Shown here: piece after piece, positions 1 through 5,288 of the stretch
Position numbering within the stretch: the first letter of the stretch is position 1
Layout: each line of letters begins with the position of its first letter
Made by a program: the position numbers and the translations under genes
Origin: Anaerolineae bacterium
GTDB taxonomy: Bacteria > Chloroflexota > Anaerolineae > Promineifilales > Promineifilaceae
Assembly (NCBI GenBank): GCA_028277515.1
Contig: JANQGC010000206.1
Coordinates: forward strand, 1-9,469
Direction: 5' to 3'
Length of the DNA: 9,469 bases
The notes under the pieces: model-generated
What the model saw: the letters and a program-made list of their open reading frames with translations, nothing else
Told to the model about the DNA's origin: nothing
The model's database searches: none

Positions 1-183
1 ATTGCCGTTGACTTCAACGGCCGCGCGCTTGATCATGGTCATGGACCAGACGAAAGCGGGATAAGGTTTCAAGCCGGTGATGGGAAAATTGTGGATGGCA
101 CGCTGGGTTTGCGCTCCCCAATAAGCGTTTGTTGGAACTCTGATGGTTCCTAAAGAATCTTTTTCTTCACGATAATCGTTCAC
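1..183 (-). CDS. class II fumarase / aspartase family protein, N-terminal fragment
   Basis: This is the first 61 codons of a gene that runs off the left edge. It starts at a GTG codon (181-183), with an AAGGTG ribosome binding site 5 nt upstream. The translation begins (M)NDYREEKDSLG and contains VPTNAYWGAQTQRAIHNFPI at about residues 16-35. This is the N-terminal signature of the fumarase C/aspartate ammonia-lyase superfamily: an E-x-D-S/T-x-G stretch, then WGAQTQRA, then KRAA at 52-55. Class II fumarase (malate/fumarate interconversion in the TCA cycle, a cytosolic homotetramer) is the best guess, because WGAQTQR is the usual fumarase form and aspartases commonly read YG-x-HTxRA. The catalytic Ser loop that would separate fumarase from aspartase or another lyase lies outside the window. 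The family call is firm; the substrate is not settled. Its own promoter may sit just upstream, behind the terminator of the ferredoxin gene. Confidence 0.85.
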   Translation of the reverse strand, partial: MNDYREEKDSLGTIRVPTNAYWGAQTQRAIHNFPITGLKPYPAFVWSMTMIKRAAVEVNGN

Positions 184-194
184 AGTTCACCTTT

Positions 195-225
195 ATTATA
201 TGTTAAATTTCCAGATTAATTGCAA
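195..225 (-). promoter_or_regulatory. possible promoter of the fumarase-family gene
   Basis: On the minus strand a perfect TATAAT (195-200) lies 11 nt before the GTG start. TTGCAA (220-225) lies upstream with a long 19-nt spacer. A start of transcription 6-7 nt after the -10 would leave only a few bases of leader and would begin inside or just after the AAGGTG ribosome binding site. The -10 is therefore convincing as a sequence, but the geometry is odd. Confidence 0.35.
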
Positions 226-237
226 ACCATTGGAATT

Positions 238-288
238 AAAACGAACCAGCCAGGCTATTCATAAAGAACGGCTAGCTGGTCCGGTTTA
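238..288 (-). terminator. probable intrinsic terminator after the ferredoxin gene
   Basis: Read on the minus strand, the arms ACCGGACCAGCTAG and CTGGCTGGTTCGTT pair over about 13 positions, with a few G-U pairs and one mismatch, around an 18-nt loop. TTTTAATT follows. It lies about 50 nt past the ferredoxin stop codon and before the fumarase start, where a terminator separating the two genes is expected. The stem is imperfect and the loop long, so strength is uncertain. Confidence 0.5.
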
Positions 289-340
289 TTAATGTAATTG
301 GCCCCAATTTTTTGAGTTGAGGGCCGGATAGGCTGTTAGA

Positions 341-748
341 TTAATCCAGAGCGTCGTACCCCGGTCCGACTGAGAAGAAATCGTAGTTGGGTGGAATGTC
401 CTCGGTCAAGTCCAGTTCCTCTCCGCCGGCAAGCTGTTTGGCGTTTAACAATTTCACCTGGTGACCATCGATCTCGCCCTCAAAAGGCTGGCCATCAGGC
501 AGCAACTCTTTGGTATCAGTGATCCAGACGCCCTCTGGTGCGACATAATCAAACGGTACTTCCTCTTCAGGGAATATAGCTTCGTAGGGGCATTCCGGAA
601 TACAAGCGCCGCAGTCGATGCATGTATCCGGGTCGATGTAAAGCCAGGGCCATTCCTCTTCCGGAATTCCAAGGACCATGCATTCTACAGGGCATACTTC
701 TACACATGCCGTATCACGCAGGCATAGCCTGGTTACAATGTGAGTCAT
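341..748 (-). CDS. ferredoxin of the 7Fe (3Fe-4S plus 4Fe-4S) type with acidic C-terminal extension
   Basis: This is a small soluble electron carrier of 135 residues. The N-terminal half holds C9, C15, C19-P, C23 and then a full C43-x2-C46-x2-C49-x3-C53-P motif. By alignment from memory with Azotobacter ferredoxin I, C9, C15 and C53 would hold a 3Fe-4S cluster and C19, C43, C46 and C49 a 4Fe-4S cluster. The Cys found at position 11 of that protein is Arg here, and the first loop is two residues shorter. Residues 60-135 are an acidic tail with no recognisable domain, making the protein longer than the roughly 106-residue Azotobacter protein. The ATG has a strong ribosome binding site (AAAGGAG, 7 nt spacing). 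It appears to be a single-gene transcript, with a -10-like TATAAT far upstream and a hairpin downstream. The redox partner cannot be inferred from the neighbours. The ferredoxin call is firm; the cluster assignment is inference. Confidence 0.9.
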   Translation of the reverse strand: MTHIVTRLCLRDTACVEVCPVECMVLGIPEEEWPWLYIDPDTCIDCGACIPECPYEAIFPEEEVPFDYVAPEGVWITDTKELLPDGQPFEGEIDGHQVKLLNAKQLAGGEELDLTEDIPPNYDFFSVGPGYDALD

Positions 749-873
749 GGAGATTCTCCTTTCAGTTAAAAATAATCCAGCATCTTGGTCTCGGAGCAGA
801 TTTTTGAAACTGTTCTTCTCCTCTTCTCGGAATAGATTAATCCAAGAATGCTTTCTTTCTAATTCTGCACATC

Positions 874-901
874 ATTATATGACATTTGGGAAAAATTGCA
901 C
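874..901 (-). promoter_or_regulatory. possible promoter of the ferredoxin gene
   Basis: On the minus strand a perfect TATAAT occupies 874-879, with a weak -35-like GTGCAA at 896-901 (16-nt spacer). It would give a leader of roughly 120 nt before the ferredoxin ATG. The strength of the -10 is the only real support. Confidence 0.3.
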
Positions 902-1050
902 GATTAAAGTTGATAAAAAACTTCACCTTGATTGTTGCCGGAGTTGATTAAACCGGCTAACACCTGGGTCATGGTTGGGGAGTAAAAATAATTTGGCAGC
1001 CTCTTTATGCATTGTTAAGATCGCTGCTAATAATCAAATTTTCTTATGCC

Positions 1051-1119
1051 GTCATTCCGAACGAAGTGAGGAATCTTTTGCTGGTCGAGAACTAGATCCC
1101 TCATTCAATCGGGATGACA
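1051..1119. repeat. palindromic dispersed repeat, copy 1
   Basis: The left arm starts GTCATTCCGAACGAAGTGAG and continues GAATCTTT. The right arm reads AGATCCCTC, then ATCGGGATGAC. The arms are imperfect inverted repeats around a short centre. The same GTCATTCCGA / GAGGAATCT words recur at 6205-6405, which shows a family spread through the genome. No open frame or transposase is inside, so it is non-autonomous or a structured RNA/DNA element. Confidence 0.65.
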
Positions 1120-1155
1120 TATACAGTATTGAGAACCGGATCAACAAGGATATGA

Positions 1156-2094
1156 ATGGCTTCATCATCTAAACAGCCCCCACGATCAGCCCAATACCTG
1201 GTTTTAACTCTAGGCATATTTGCTATCTCGGCAGGATCTATCCTGATCCGCCTCGCTCAAGATGAGGCTGTGCCCTCCCTGGTAATCGCTTTATGGCGGT
1301 TGCTGCTGTCAACGTTGATATTGCTACCGTTTACAATCGCTGGGAGAAGGGATGAGTTAGTAGGTATGGGCGGCAGGAAATGGCAGTTGGCGGCGTTGTC
1401 CGGTTTGCTGCTCGGTATACATTTTGCTACCTGGACCAGTTCCCTGGCCTTTACTTCGATTACAAACTCGACGGTCCTGGTGGCAACTGCTCCATTGTGG
1501 GTGGGTCTCGCTTCCCCATTTTTTTTGCATGAACCACTGAACAGGGGATTGAAGGTGGGTATTGGTCTGGCTATTTTGGGCACGCTTATTGTCAGTCTTG
1601 GCGGGGCAATTAGCCTGGATGGTGGGGGGCTGGCTATTAATGTGAGTCCATCCGGCCAGGGCAGCAACCCTTTGCTGGGCAATGCTTTAGCCCTGGTGGG
1701 GGGGATTACCGTGGCCGGATATATGATCATCGGCCGTCGCCTGCGCCCCCATCTTTCCTTGTTGAGCTATACATTCGTTGTCTATGGCATGGCTGCTGTG
1801 ACCCTGCTGCTCTTCAATCTGATTGCCGGCGAAGCGATTATCGGTTACGGTTGGACCGCTTTTCTCTTGTTTTTGGTGATGGCGCTCCTACCCCAACTTA
1901 CCGGCCACAGCTCCTTCAATTGGGCGCTGAGCTTCTTGCCTGCCGCTTTTGTTTCCCTGGCAGCGATTAGTGAACCGGTTGGAGCCACCCTGTTGGCTAT
2001 GTTAATCTTTAGAGAATTTCCAGGTCCGGCAGTTATTTTGGGCAGTGTTTTTATCCTGGCCGGCGTTTATTTGGGCAGCCGCAGCCAGGAATAA
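1156..2094 (+). CDS. EamA / drug-metabolite transporter (DMT) superfamily permease
   Basis: This 312-residue integral membrane protein has the layout of a 10-TM DMT permease with two EamA repeats. The first spans about residues 14-148 (helices near 14-32, 41-62, 76-96, 103-122, 130-148) and the second about 172-308. Typical EamA features are visible: an ALWRLLLSTLILLPF stretch in the first repeat, and AAISEPVGATLLAMLIFREFP followed by VILGSVFILAGVYLG near the C-terminus. Such proteins export or import amino acids, nucleotides or other small metabolites, and the substrate cannot be read from sequence. A stretch of about 20 Gly/Ser-rich residues (about 150-171) links the repeats. The ATG at 1156 has AAGGA 5 nt upstream. 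Its TAA ends at 2094, directly against the last base of the convergent sodX gene, leaving no room for a separate terminator. Neighbouring genes give no functional link. Confidence 0.9.
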   Translation: MASSSKQPPRSAQYLVLTLGIFAISAGSILIRLAQDEAVPSLVIALWRLLLSTLILLPFTIAGRRDELVGMGGRKWQLAALSGLLLGIHFATWTSSLAFTSITNSTVLVATAPLWVGLASPFFLHEPLNRGLKVGIGLAILGTLIVSLGGAISLDGGGLAINVSPSGQGSNPLLGNALALVGGITVAGYMIIGRRLRPHLSLLSYTFVVYGMAAVTLLLFNLIAGEAIIGYGWTAFLLFLVMALLPQLTGHSSFNWALSFLPAAFVSLAAISEPVGATLLAMLIFREFPGPAVILGSVFILAGVYLGSRSQE

Positions 2095-2448
2095 TTAACC
2101 AAATTTACTGGTTACTTTTCCTTGAATGAAACAGGGGTCTACAGGGCCAAATGAGCGACTGTCCGTGCTTTGGCCCGGATTATCGCCCAGTAGAATGATC
2201 GATCCGTCTTCCCGGATAGAAGAGATGCGCTTGATCATGGTCACATCCGGTTTGTCCGGCCGTTTGGCGAGGACAATATCTCCTATCTTGGGATGATTCT
2301 CATAGTAGGCGCGAGGGTCAACCAATACCTCATCGCCAGACATCAGGACAGGGATCATAGAGGCTCCGGTGACAGCAAAGCGCCTCCGGAGCCTTAATAA
2401 CCAGGAAAGCAGCTCAACGGTGCTACTTTCCGGCAGTTCTTCAGACAT
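2095..2448 (-). CDS. sodX: nickel superoxide dismutase maturation peptidase SodX (S24/S26-like Ser-Lys protease)
   Basis: This 117-residue peptidase is related to signal peptidase I and LexA-type proteases. The catalytic Ser is S30 in TGASMIP, the general-base Lys is K73 in MIKRI, and the conserved LLGDNP-x-STDSR segment covers about 86-98. There is no long hydrophobic anchor at the N-terminus: residues 11-24 are only moderately hydrophobic and end in Arg-rich LRLRRRF. A soluble or peripheral enzyme is therefore likely. It lies directly downstream of sodN on the same strand, the standard pairing for removal of the SodN leader, which frees the His that binds nickel. The neighbour turns a general S24/S26 assignment into SodX. 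No good ribosome binding site precedes the ATG, and the start codon lies in a short palindrome (CAGAC-GTAT-GTCTG). The gene ends flush with the convergent EamA gene. Confidence 0.9.
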   Translation of the reverse strand: MSEELPESSTVELLSWLLRLRRRFAVTGASMIPVLMSGDEVLVDPRAYYENHPKIGDIVLAKRPDKPDVTMIKRISSIREDGSIILLGDNPGQSTDSRSFGPVDPCFIQGKVTSKFG

Positions 2449-2501
2449 ACGTCTGTTCGTGTAATTTTTAAGTACACTGTTACTAAAATTTATTTATAAA
2501 G

Positions 2502-2563
2502 AAATTTGACAACTTTTCACTTGAACATTGGCGAAAACCATTTTATAAAAAGTTGTCAAATTT
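2502..2563. repeat. perfect 16-bp inverted repeat between sodN and sodX
   Basis: AAATTTGACAACTTTT (2502-2517) recurs as its exact reverse complement at 2548-2563, with a 30-base spacer. Each arm contains TTGACAA or its complement, itself a near-palindrome (TTG-n-CAA). In sodN-sodX mRNA it could fold into a 16-bp hairpin. As DNA it would offer two equal binding sites about 46 bp apart. TTGACA also resembles a -35 element, but I find no well-spaced -10 partner. Confidence 0.75.
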
Positions 2564-2588
2564 TAGGTAACACAAAAATTAAGTTTGC

Positions 2589-2609
2589 TTTCCAAATAGC
2601 TTTTGGAAA
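2589..2609 (-). terminator. hairpin just downstream of sodN, possible partial terminator
   Basis: TTTCCAAA and TTTGGAAA flank a 5-nt loop, giving an 8-bp perfect stem about 28 nt past the sodN stop codon on the minus strand. It is AT-rich, and the following T-run (AATTTTTG) is about 10 nt away. It is more likely a weak attenuator or mRNA-stabilising end than a full terminator. It could lower sodX expression relative to sodN. Confidence 0.35.
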
Positions 2610-2636
2610 AAAGCACCTGGTATTTGGGTTTACAAA

Positions 2637-3107
2637 TTAGCTGGCGGTGTAATATTCGACGTCTCTACCTTTGGTTGCCCAGAAAATGTTGTGTATCTTT
2701 TCAATATGGGCCATCAAGGCATTGGCGGCATCCAGGTCCACATTTTGCTTTGCCTCGGAGCACAGTTTCGTGGTTTTCCAGATAATGTCGTGCAGATCCG
2801 GATAAGATTCCAGGTGAGCAGGTTTGAAATAATCGGTCCACAGCACAAGCACTTCCTCTTTGGCCAGATGTGCCTGCTCTTCTTTAATTTGCACAAAACG
2901 GGCGACGGTATTGGAATAGTCGGCCAGGGACTTGGCATCCTTACCATCAGGTACGGGCTGAGCCAGGATCTTATTGGTCATGGAGAGCACCGCTTCGGCG
3001 GCGATGCGCGCTGAGGCCGGATCGTAAACGCCGCAGGGGCCGTCGCAGTGGGCTTCAACTATTTCTTTAGCAGGAGACAGCTTTTTGATCATTTGGGTAA
3101 TTTTCAT
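2637..3107 (-). CDS. sodN: nickel-containing superoxide dismutase precursor SodN
   Basis: This enzyme dismutates superoxide to oxygen and hydrogen peroxide with a single nickel per subunit; the known family forms a hexamer of four-helix bundles. The precursor has 156 residues. Residues 20-28 (HCDGPCGVY) form the nickel hook: after cleavage between A19 and H20, H1, C2 and C6 of the mature protein bind Ni, with Y9 near the site. The conserved LWTDYFKP segment (89-96) and IEKIHNIFWATKGR (135-148) follow. The mature protein of 137 residues is longer than the 117-residue Streptomyces form. An additional Cys (C116) lies in TKLCSEAK. From memory it looks closer to the cyanobacterial/marine type. The leader is basic, not a typical Sec signal, consistent with a cytoplasmic enzyme. 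The ATG is preceded by AAGGAAGG. The protease gene sodX follows in the same direction. The family assignment is nearly certain. Confidence 0.97.
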   Translation of the reverse strand: MKITQMIKKLSPAKEIVEAHCDGPCGVYDPASARIAAEAVLSMTNKILAQPVPDGKDAKSLADYSNTVARFVQIKEEQAHLAKEEVLVLWTDYFKPAHLESYPDLHDIIWKTTKLCSEAKQNVDLDAANALMAHIEKIHNIFWATKGRDVEYYTAS

Positions 3108-3144
3108 TCGGTACCTTCCTTTTTTGGGTTATTAATTTGGGAAA

Positions 3145-3173
3145 TTTGTAATCTGCAAAATCGCACGGTGCAA
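3145..3173 (-). promoter_or_regulatory. candidate sodN promoter with imperfect palindrome
   Basis: On the minus strand TTGCAC (3168-3173) and TACAAA (3145-3150) are spaced by 17 nt about 40 nt before the sodN start. The -10 overlaps TTTGTA-atc-TGCAAA (3145-3159), a 15-bp imperfect palindrome. TCTGCAAA recurs at 3203-3210, 51 bp away. Metal or redox control of sodN by a Fur-family (Nur-like) or other dimeric regulator is plausible, but the site does not match a motif I can name with certainty. Confidence 0.3.
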
Positions 3174-3250
3174 TGCATGTACGATAAGTGACTCTTCTAT
3201 TTTCTGCAAATTGTCTTATCTCGTCAACTGTACTAAAGGTCAGTCAAAAG

Positions 3251-3279
3251 AATGGACCAATCTCCCAGATTGGTCCATT
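3251..3279. promoter_or_regulatory. perfect 13-bp palindrome upstream of yigZ, probable operator
   Basis: AATGGACCAATCT (3251-3263) and AGATTGGTCCATT (3267-3279) are exact reverse complements around CCC. The palindrome is centred about 31 bp before the predicted transcript start of the yigZ gene, covering the -35 position, where a bound dimeric regulator would block or replace polymerase contacts. As RNA it would be a hairpin, but no T-run follows on the plus strand. Confidence 0.6.
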
Positions 3280-3280
3280 C

Positions 3281-3289
3281 TGTTATAAT
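3281..3289 (+). promoter_or_regulatory. extended -10 promoter of yigZ, predicted leaderless transcript
   Basis: TGTTATAAT is a perfect extended -10 (TGn-TATAAT). Six bases (TTTCAC) separate it from the ATG at 3296, so transcription would begin at or next to the A of the start codon. No ribosome binding site precedes that ATG, which agrees with a leaderless mRNA. No good -35 exists at the right spacing; the palindrome at 3251-3279 occupies that place. Confidence 0.6.
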
Positions 3290-3295
3290 TTTCAC

Positions 3296-3937
3296 ATGGC
3301 CAATCGTTACCCTATCCCCGCTCAGGAAACCCGTGTAGAAGTACGTGTCTCAAATTCGCGCTTTATCGCCACGGCCGCTCCAGCCTTCACCATCGAAGAA
3401 GCCAGGGCCTTTATTTCGCGAATCAAAGATGAATTCAGCGACGCTTCCCACAATGTACCCGCCTATGCTATCGGCTATGGACCTTCAGTCACCGCTCACT
3501 GCAATGATGATGGCGAACCGTCCGGGACGGCCGGGCGGCCGGTGCTGGCTGTGCTGCAAGGCAGCGGCCTGGGTGATATTGTTGTCGTTGTCACCCGATA
3601 TTTTGGCGGCACAAAATTGGGCACCGGTGGCCTGGTGCGCGCTTACAGTGGGGCGGCGCAAGAAGTGTTGGCTGAATTGCCCCGCGCGGAAAAGGTGGAA
3701 ACACATACAGTGATGGTGGTTTTACCCTACAATTTGTATGAACAGTTTAAGCTGCTGGTTGAAGCCCATCATGGCCGAATCCTGGACGAAGAATTCGCCG
3801 CTGATATCACGATCAGCATCCAGTTTGCTGTAGAACATTTCTCCGAATTCCAGGAAGCTCTGCGCGAATTGAGCCGCGGCAGAGTGGAGGCGGAGATAAT
3901 CGAGACGAAGCCCGACACGATTATGCCCTTAAAATAA
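3296..3937 (+). CDS. yigZ: YigZ / IMPACT-family protein
   Basis: This 213-residue cytosolic protein belongs to the YigZ/IMPACT (UPF0029) family. The N-terminal IMPACT domain covers about 5-122 and the smaller C-terminal YigZ domain (ferredoxin-like, DUF1949) about 136-205. The diagnostic stretch is visible: HNVPAYAIG, then a DDGEPSGTAGRPVL motif (about 81-94), then VVVTRYFGGTKLGTGGLVRAY (about 104-124). Eukaryotic IMPACT tempers the Gcn2 stress kinase through Gcn1; the bacterial role is not well defined, and links to proline peptidase fusions or to translation are suggestions only. I chose the ATG at 3296, not an upstream frame opening at 3188, because the family begins near this Met, the extra 36 codons would run through the palindrome, and the -10 lies inside them. 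It is transcribed away from sodN, facing the convergent aminotransferase gene. Confidence 0.93.
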   Translation: MANRYPIPAQETRVEVRVSNSRFIATAAPAFTIEEARAFISRIKDEFSDASHNVPAYAIGYGPSVTAHCNDDGEPSGTAGRPVLAVLQGSGLGDIVVVVTRYFGGTKLGTGGLVRAYSGAAQEVLAELPRAEKVETHTVMVVLPYNLYEQFKLLVEAHHGRILDEEFAADITISIQFAVEHFSEFQEALRELSRGRVEAEIIETKPDTIMPLK

Positions 3938-3961
3938 AATGCCAACTTTATTTAGAATCTT

Positions 3962-4016
3962 GTAACCGCGGCATCCATGTCGCGCCCCTCCGGCGAGGAT
4001 GTGAATCCTCGGTTAC
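3962..4016. repeat. structured inverted repeat between convergent yigZ and aminotransferase genes
   Basis: GTAACCG (3962-3968) pairs with CGGTTAC (4010-4016). Inside, CATCC (3972-3976) can pair with GGATG (3997-4001). Alternatively CGAGGAT (3994-4000) pairs with ATCCTCG (4005-4011) around GTGA. The first two pairings are compatible with each other; the last competes with both. There is no T-run on either side, so it looks more like a REP-type element than a classical terminator, though it could end transcripts from both sides. Confidence 0.5.
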
Positions 4017-4033
4017 GTTAGCTGACGTCTCGT

Positions 4034-5185
4034 TTAATGAAGTACGCGGTTCAGCGCATCCAGCAGCAGAACCACATTTTCGCGGCGGCTGTTGAAGCCC
4101 ATCAGCCCGACGCGCCATACCTTGCCGGCCAGCTTGCTGAAACCACCGGCGATCTCGATGTTGTATTCGTTGAGCAGTTGGCGAGAGACGGCCGCGGCAT
4201 CGACACCTTCCGGCACACGCACCGTTGTTAAAGCGGGCAGGCGCAGATGTTCGGGCGCATGCGGCTGCAAGCCGATTTCCTCCAGGCCTTGCCAAAATAA
4301 TTCGGCATTGCTGCGATGGCGCTCCCAACGCGCCGGCAACCCTTCTTCGGCGACCAGGCGCAAGCCCTCGCGAATGGCGTAATTCATATTAATCGGGGCA
4401 GTGTGATGGTATGAACGCGACTCGCCATCCCAATAGTTGGACAATAACGTCAAATCCAAATACCAGTTGCGCACCGGCCGGCTGCGGTTGTGAATCTTGT
4501 CCAACGCGCGTGGGCTGAAGGTGATCGGTCCCAGACCGGGCGGACAGCTTAGCCCTTTTTGCGAGCAGCTAAAAGCCACGTCGATGCGCCATTCGTCGAC
4601 GAATAGAGGAGCAGTGGCGAAGCTGGTCACGGCATCAACCATGAGCAAACAGTCAAATTCGTGGCAAAGCGCCCCCACGTCTTCCAGGGGCTGCATCACG
4701 CCGGTGGAAGTTTCGCCATGGGTCAGGGCTAAAATGCGCGGGCGGTGTTCTTCAAGGGCATTGTAAAGTTCGGCCGTGCTGAAAGCATCACCCCAATCCT
4801 TTTCGATCACCCGCACATCAGCACCATAGCGCCGGGCCATTTCCACGACTCGCTCGCCAAAATAGCCGATGACGCCGACCAGGACCACATCACCTTCTTC
4901 GACAGTGTTGGTGATGGCTGCCTCCATAGCCGCGCTGCCCGTGCCGCTGACGGGCAGGGTAAAGGCATTATCCGTCTGCCAGGCATAGCGCAGCAGTTCC
5001 TGGACCTCGTTCATCACCTGGATGAAGGTCGGATCAAGATGCCCCACCTGGCGCATGGCAATGGCTTGCAGGACGCGTGGATGGGCGTTGGATGGACCAG
5101 GTCCCAGCAGCAGGCGCGGCGGCATATCTAACTGGGGCAGTTCTACCCGATGGCTCTCGTTAATACTCAAGGTTTTTGTTTCCAT
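4034..5185 (-). CDS. class V aminotransferase, alanine/serine-glyoxylate aminotransferase family
   Basis: This is a PLP-dependent transaminase of 383 residues, the normal length for the AGT/SGAT group. The opening LLLGPGPSNAHPRVL (about 26-39) is the family's signature. SGTGSAAMEAA (80-90) binds the cofactor phosphate, D184 in VDAVTS contacts the PLP ring nitrogen, and K210 in CSQKGLSCPPG is the Schiff-base Lys, equivalent to the KALNAPPG segment of human AGT. Likely reactions are transfer of an amino group from Ala or Ser to glyoxylate (glyoxylate removal, Gly formation, Ser cycling). Related members that act on ureidoglycine, phosphonates or other acceptors cannot be ruled out. I start at the ATG 5183-5185, with AAAAGGA about 9 nt upstream; a TTG-led extension of 11 residues is less likely. 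It has its own promoter and is not in an operon with its neighbours. Confidence 0.92.
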   Translation of the reverse strand: METKTLSINESHRVELPQLDMPPRLLLGPGPSNAHPRVLQAIAMRQVGHLDPTFIQVMNEVQELLRYAWQTDNAFTLPVSGTGSAAMEAAITNTVEEGDVVLVGVIGYFGERVVEMARRYGADVRVIEKDWGDAFSTAELYNALEEHRPRILALTHGETSTGVMQPLEDVGALCHEFDCLLMVDAVTSFATAPLFVDEWRIDVAFSCSQKGLSCPPGLGPITFSPRALDKIHNRSRPVRNWYLDLTLLSNYWDGESRSYHHTAPINMNYAIREGLRLVAEEGLPARWERHRSNAELFWQGLEEIGLQPHAPEHLRLPALTTVRVPEGVDAAAVSRQLLNEYNIEIAGGFSKLAGKVWRVGLMGFNSRRENVVLLLDALNRVLH

Positions 5186-5221
5186 GTGCTCATTTCCTTT
5201 TTGTGAAAGTAAGTACAAAGG

Positions 5222-5250
5222 ATGATAAGCCGCATGAGAAAAAAACTCAA
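5222..5250 (-). promoter_or_regulatory. sigma70-like promoter of the aminotransferase gene
   Basis: On the minus strand TTGAGT (5245-5250) and TATCAT (5222-5227) are spaced by exactly 17 nt, with a T-rich spacer. Transcription would begin near 5215, giving a leader of about 30 nt that holds the AAAAGGA ribosome binding site. Confidence 0.55.
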
Positions 5251-5288
5251 GTATTATCTCTTTAGCTGAATCAACCGACCATCAGGAA

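Larger units (their letters stand above)
749..1155. other. intergenic region between ferredoxin and EamA transporter genes
   Basis: These 407 bases separate two divergent genes. They hold the leader and a possible promoter of the ferredoxin gene (about 750-900), an AT-rich stretch with no recognisable gene (about 900-1050) and one palindromic dispersed repeat (1051-1119). Short open frames here have no family features, no convincing ribosome binding sites, and run through the repeat. I see no tRNA or known RNA fold. Confidence 0.6.

Noticed and set aside
461..727. Plus-strand reading frames opposite the ferredoxin gene
   Set aside because: They are antisense shadows of a clear ferredoxin with the full Cys motif on the minus strand.
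747..1172. Two small plus-strand reading frames between the ferredoxin and transporter genes
   Set aside because: No ribosome sites, no family features, and the second one reads through the palindromic repeat.
2502..2563. The sodN-sodX inverted repeat as an insertion-sequence remnant
   Set aside because: No target duplication at the flanks and no coding remnant in the 30-base centre.
3251..3279. The 13-bp palindrome as an intrinsic terminator
   Set aside because: No gene ends nearby on either strand, and no T-run follows on the plus strand; only a short TTTT occurs on the minus strand, where no transcript is expected to end.
3188..3295. A longer form of the YigZ-family protein starting at 3188 with 36 additional residues
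   Set aside because: The added residues run through the perfect palindrome and the extended -10, have no family similarity, and the ATG at 3296 begins exactly where YigZ proteins normally begin.
5186..5218. TTG-led extension of the aminotransferase
   Set aside because: It lies in the predicted leader and contains the ribosome binding site of the ATG at 5185.
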